From: an uncultured Clostridia bacterium
GTDB taxonomy: Bacteria; Bacillota; Clostridia; UBA1381
DNA length: 8,399 nt
Assembly (NCBI GenBank): GCA_934481375.1
Contig: CAKSPN010000068.1
Span: forward strand, 1-8,399
Direction of reading: 5' to 3'
The position numbers were made by a program, and so were the translations under genes. Every line of letters begins with the position of its first letter. Within the stretch, counting starts at the first letter, position 1. Below the pieces are notes generated by a model. That model was given only the letters and a program-made list of their open reading frames with translations. It searched no databases and had not been told where the DNA came from. Shown one piece after another: positions 6,022-8,399 of this stretch.

Positions 6022-6028
6022 AAAGGAG
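6022..6028 (+). promoter_or_regulatory. ribosome binding site for aroB
   Basis: AAAGGAG lies 8 bases before the ATG at 6037. It selects this start over an in-frame ATG at 5989, which lies inside the tsaD gene and would add 16 residues with no family similarity. Confidence 0.85.
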
Positions 6029-6036
6029 CTTTTTAT

Positions 6037-7122
6037 ATGGCTGACAGACTGTATGTTGATTTGGGAGAAAACTCGTACAATATAGAATTTACCGACAGCT
6101 TTTCGGGACTTTCGGACGCTTTGAAAGAAATCGGCGCACCGAAAAAACTGCTTATAGTTACCGATACAAACGTGCTTAAGCTGTATGCGGACGAGGTTAA
6201 AAGCGTGCTTTCGGACGGCGGTTTTGACACTGCGGTTTATGCGTTTGAAGCGGGCGAAAAGAACAAGAATATGGAGTCTATACTCGGTATTTGCCGTGCG
6301 TGCGTTGAGCATAAGCTTGACCGAAACAGTATGATAATCGCCCTCGGCGGCGGGGTTGTCGGCGATATGGCAGGCTTTGCGGCGGCGATTTATATGCGTG
6401 GAATACGCTTTGTGCAAGTCCCGACAACGCTCCTTTCGCAGTCGGACAGCTCCGTGGGCGGAAAAACGGGAATAGATTTTGAGGACGGAAAAAATCTCCT
6501 GGGCGCATTCCATCAGCCTAAGCTTGTGTACATAAATGTCGCAACGCTTAAAACGCTCCCCGAGGAGCAGTTTGTTTCGGGCATGGGCGAGGTGATAAAG
6601 CATGGGATTATCCGTGACGCCGAATTTTTCGATTACCTTATGCAAAATTGCGAAAAGGTGAAAAAACTCGATACCGACACGCTTATTTATATGACAAAGA
6701 TAAATTGCAGAATAAAAGCGGACGTTGTTATGAATGATGAGCGTGAGACGGGACTGCGTGCGATACTGAATTTCGGACACACAATCGGACACGCTGTCGA
6801 GGCAGGCAGTAATTTCTCGAAAACGCACGGCGAATGTGTGGGAATGGGTATGATAGGAGCGGAGTATATCGCATTAAAGCGAGGAATGATAAATGAGGAT
6901 TTGCTCCTTGAAACAGAGGAAATAATGAGAAAATACGGCTTTAAGCCGTTCGGTCTGCCGAGCGGCGAAACGATATGGGAGCTTATGCAGAAGGACAAGA
7001 AAAAGCTTGACGGAACGCTTAAATTCATACTTCCCGTATCGAAAGGAAAAGTGGTTTCGGTTAAGGATATAAGCCGCAGTGAGGTTTATGCGGCGGTTGA
7101 TTATTTGAAAGGAGAAAGATAA
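6037..7122 (+). CDS. aroB: 3-dehydroquinate synthase
   Basis: Converts DAHP to 3-dehydroquinate (EC 4.2.3.4), the second step of the shikimate pathway, using NAD and a divalent metal. The 361-residue length is typical. The NAD-binding GGGVVGDMAGFAAA lies at about 104-117, followed by PTTLLSQSDSSVGGKTGID (129-147) and KNLLGAFHQP. The metal ligands of the family are visible as E185 (GMGEVIKHG), H248 (FGHTIGHAVE) and H264 (THGECVGMG). No other shikimate gene is in the window, so it sits apart from its pathway in a run of tRNA- and protein-modification genes. Its stop directly abuts the lspA ATG, and the lspA ribosome binding site lies within its last codons. Confidence 0.97.
   Translation: MADRLYVDLGENSYNIEFTDSFSGLSDALKEIGAPKKLLIVTDTNVLKLYADEVKSVLSDGGFDTAVYAFEAGEKNKNMESILGICRACVEHKLDRNSMIIALGGGVVGDMAGFAAAIYMRGIRFVQVPTTLLSQSDSSVGGKTGIDFEDGKNLLGAFHQPKLVYINVATLKTLPEEQFVSGMGEVIKHGIIRDAEFFDYLMQNCEKVKKLDTDTLIYMTKINCRIKADVVMNDERETGLRAILNFGHTIGHAVEAGSNFSKTHGECVGMGMIGAEYIALKRGMINEDLLLETEEIMRKYGFKPFGLPSGETIWELMQKDKKKLDGTLKFILPVSKGKVVSVKDISRSEVYAAVDYLKGER
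7108..7114 (+). promoter_or_regulatory. ribosome binding site for lspA, inside aroB
   Basis: AAAGGAG lies 8 bases before the ATG at 7123 and encodes part of the AroB C-terminus, which suggests the two genes share one message. Confidence 0.8.
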
Positions 7123-7578
7123 ATGCTTGCTGTTTATGCATTGATTGCAATCGTAATAACTGCGGCGGATCAGCTGATAAAATTCTGGATACAGGGAAAC
7201 GTGGCATTGGGCGATACATTTTACACCATACCGCGCATTGCAGACTTTGTATTCGTAAAAAATACGGGCGCCGCATTTTCGATTTTGAGCGGAAAGGTGT
7301 CGGTTTTAAGCGTTGTTTCGGCGGTGTTCTGCATATGCATTATTGTGTATTTTATTGTAAAGCGTCCGAAAAATCCGCTTTTGTGCACCTCGCTCGCACT
7401 GGTTTTTTCGGGAGCGCTCGGCAATGCGATTGACAGAATAGCACACGGGTATGTGGTGGATTTTATAAGCGTTTCGTTTATGAATTTCCCCGTGTTCAAC
7501 ATTGCGGATATTGCAATTACCGTAGGTGCGGTGCTGATAGTCGTTTACGAAGTGTTTTTCGATAAAAAGAATGGGTAG
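7123..7578 (+). CDS. lspA: lipoprotein signal peptidase (signal peptidase II)
   Basis: Cleaves the signal peptide of prolipoproteins after lipidation of the +1 cysteine (EC 3.4.23.36), as an aspartic protease in the cytoplasmic membrane. The 151-residue protein has the usual length and four hydrophobic segments, about 3-20, 57-79, 85-100 and 122-145. Family motifs are all present: ADQLIKFW (D16), VKNTGAAFS (N47), GALGNAIDRIAHGYVVDF with catalytic D113, and FNIADIAI with catalytic D129. The ATG follows the aroB stop with no gap. The 3' end overlaps the next gene by eight bases, an arrangement typical of lspA followed by an RluD-family gene in many bacteria. Confidence 0.97.
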   Translation: MLAVYALIAIVITAADQLIKFWIQGNVALGDTFYTIPRIADFVFVKNTGAAFSILSGKVSVLSVVSAVFCICIIVYFIVKRPKNPLLCTSLALVFSGALGNAIDRIAHGYVVDFISVSFMNFPVFNIADIAITVGAVLIVVYEVFFDKKNG

Positions 7579-8399
7579 GCTCGTATTGTATGCCGATGCG
7601 GAAAACATCGGCGAAAGAATAGATAAATTTATTTCCGACTCGGCGGAGGAAATATCCAGAAGCTATGCCGCAAAGCTTTGCACCAACGGACTTGTGACGG
7701 CAAACGGCAAGGTGTTGGGTAAGAATTATAAAATAAAGGGCGGCGAGGAAATATCGGCAGACATTCCCGAGCCTGAGGAGCTTTCGCTCGTTCCCGAAAA
7801 CATACCGCTCGATATAGTGTATGAGGACGACGACGTTATAGTTATCAACAAGCCGCAGGGAATGGTTGTACACCCTGCCGCAGGCAACGAAAGCGGAACG
7901 CTTGTCAATGCGCTTTTGTATCATTGCGGAAAGTCGCTGTCGGCAATAAACGGTGTAATCAGGCCGGGAATTGTGCATAGAATAGATAAAGACACCTCGG
8001 GACTTTTGGTTGCGGCAAAAAACAACGAGGCGCATTTAAAGCTTTCCGAACAGCTGAAAGAAAGAAAAGCGTTACGGAAATACAATGCGCTTGTGAACGG
8101 GAACATAAAAGAGGATTTCGGAACGGTAAACAAACCCATAGGCAGAAGTCCGTCCGACCGCAAAAAAATGGCGGTTGTCTTGGGCGGACGTGAGGCGGTG
8201 ACGCATTACAGCGTGCTTGAGAGGTTCGGCGGATACACGCTTATCGAGTGCGTTCTCGAAACGGGGCGCACGCATCAGATACGTGTGCATATGGCGTCAT
8301 TGGGTCACAGCATAGTGGGGGATAAAGTGTACGGCGTAAAAAAGGAGCGGTTTAATCTTAACGGACAGCTTCTGCACGCACGCACAATAGGCTTTGTAC
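7571..8399 (+). CDS. rluD: RluA/RluD-family 23S rRNA pseudouridine synthase (3' end cut by window)
   Basis: Isomerises uridine to pseudouridine in RNA; RluD itself modifies helix 69 of 23S rRNA. About 276 codons are visible and the frame is still open at the window end; family members are about 300-325 residues. An S4-like RNA-binding domain covers roughly residues 14-65. The catalytic domain shows INKPQGMVVHP (92-102), the signature HRIDKDTSGLL with catalytic D139, and GRTHQIRVHMASLGHSIVGDKVYG near the visible end. The ATG overlaps the lspA end by eight bases. No clear Shine-Dalgarno precedes it, so translational coupling is likely. The exact paralogue (RluD against other RluA-family members) is inferred from the lspA neighbour and the S4 domain, and the target sites are not certain. 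Confidence 0.9.
   Translation, partial: MGRLVLYADAENIGERIDKFISDSAEEISRSYAAKLCTNGLVTANGKVLGKNYKIKGGEEISADIPEPEELSLVPENIPLDIVYEDDDVIVINKPQGMVVHPAAGNESGTLVNALLYHCGKSLSAINGVIRPGIVHRIDKDTSGLLVAAKNNEAHLKLSEQLKERKALRKYNALVNGNIKEDFGTVNKPIGRSPSDRKKMAVVLGGREAVTHYSVLERFGGYTLIECVLETGRTHQIRVHMASLGHSIVGDKVYGVKKERFNLNGQLLHARTIGFV

Noticed and set aside
5986..6828. 280-codon minus-strand open frame opposite aroB
   Set aside because: aroB on the + strand has every catalytic motif. The opposite frame is basic and His/Arg-rich with no recognisable domain, as expected of an antisense shadow.

Overview
The window looks like chromosomal DNA of an anaerobic clostridial Bacillota (Firmicutes), probably a gut-type Oscillospiraceae/Eubacteriales relative. 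The basis is the mix of genes (YwlE-type phosphatase, Sua5-type TsaC, RimI-TsaD pair), a DUF6273-like protein, strong AAAGGAG ribosome binding sites, frequent ATA/AGA codons at moderate GC, and dispersed hairpin repeats of the kind seen in such genomes. The species cannot be named from this window. All supported genes are on the + strand.

Region 1 (1-944) holds a four-helix membrane protein with a C-terminal DUF6273-like domain, possibly coupled to an upstream gene that ends just inside the window. Region 2 (945-1117) is a spacer with a long imperfect palindrome and a fragment of a second repeat family. Region 3 (1118-3585) is a two-gene unit with a 4-base overlap: nicotinate phosphoribosyltransferase (NAD salvage) and the Sua5-type threonylcarbamoyl-AMP synthase TsaC (first step of tRNA t6A formation).

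Region 4 (3586-4126) is about 540 bases without a gene. It holds a second copy of the palindrome, a degraded partial third copy, and an array of small hairpins repeated with a 152-base period. Region 5 (4127-8399) is a tightly packed run in which neighbouring genes overlap or lie within 20 bases: YwlE-type phosphatase, rimI, tsaD, aroB, lspA and an RluD-family pseudouridine synthase cut by the window end.

Most genes are conserved housekeeping functions: tRNA and rRNA modification (tsaC, tsaD, rluD-like), protein modification (rimI, ywlE, lspA), NAD salvage and aromatic amino-acid synthesis. TsaC and TsaD act in one pathway, but tsaB and tsaE are not in the window. I found no new enzyme system. 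The most unusual signal is in the spacers: two copies of the palindrome whose outer stems differ in sequence, overlap the 3' ends of two unrelated genes, and yet stay complementary at both sites.
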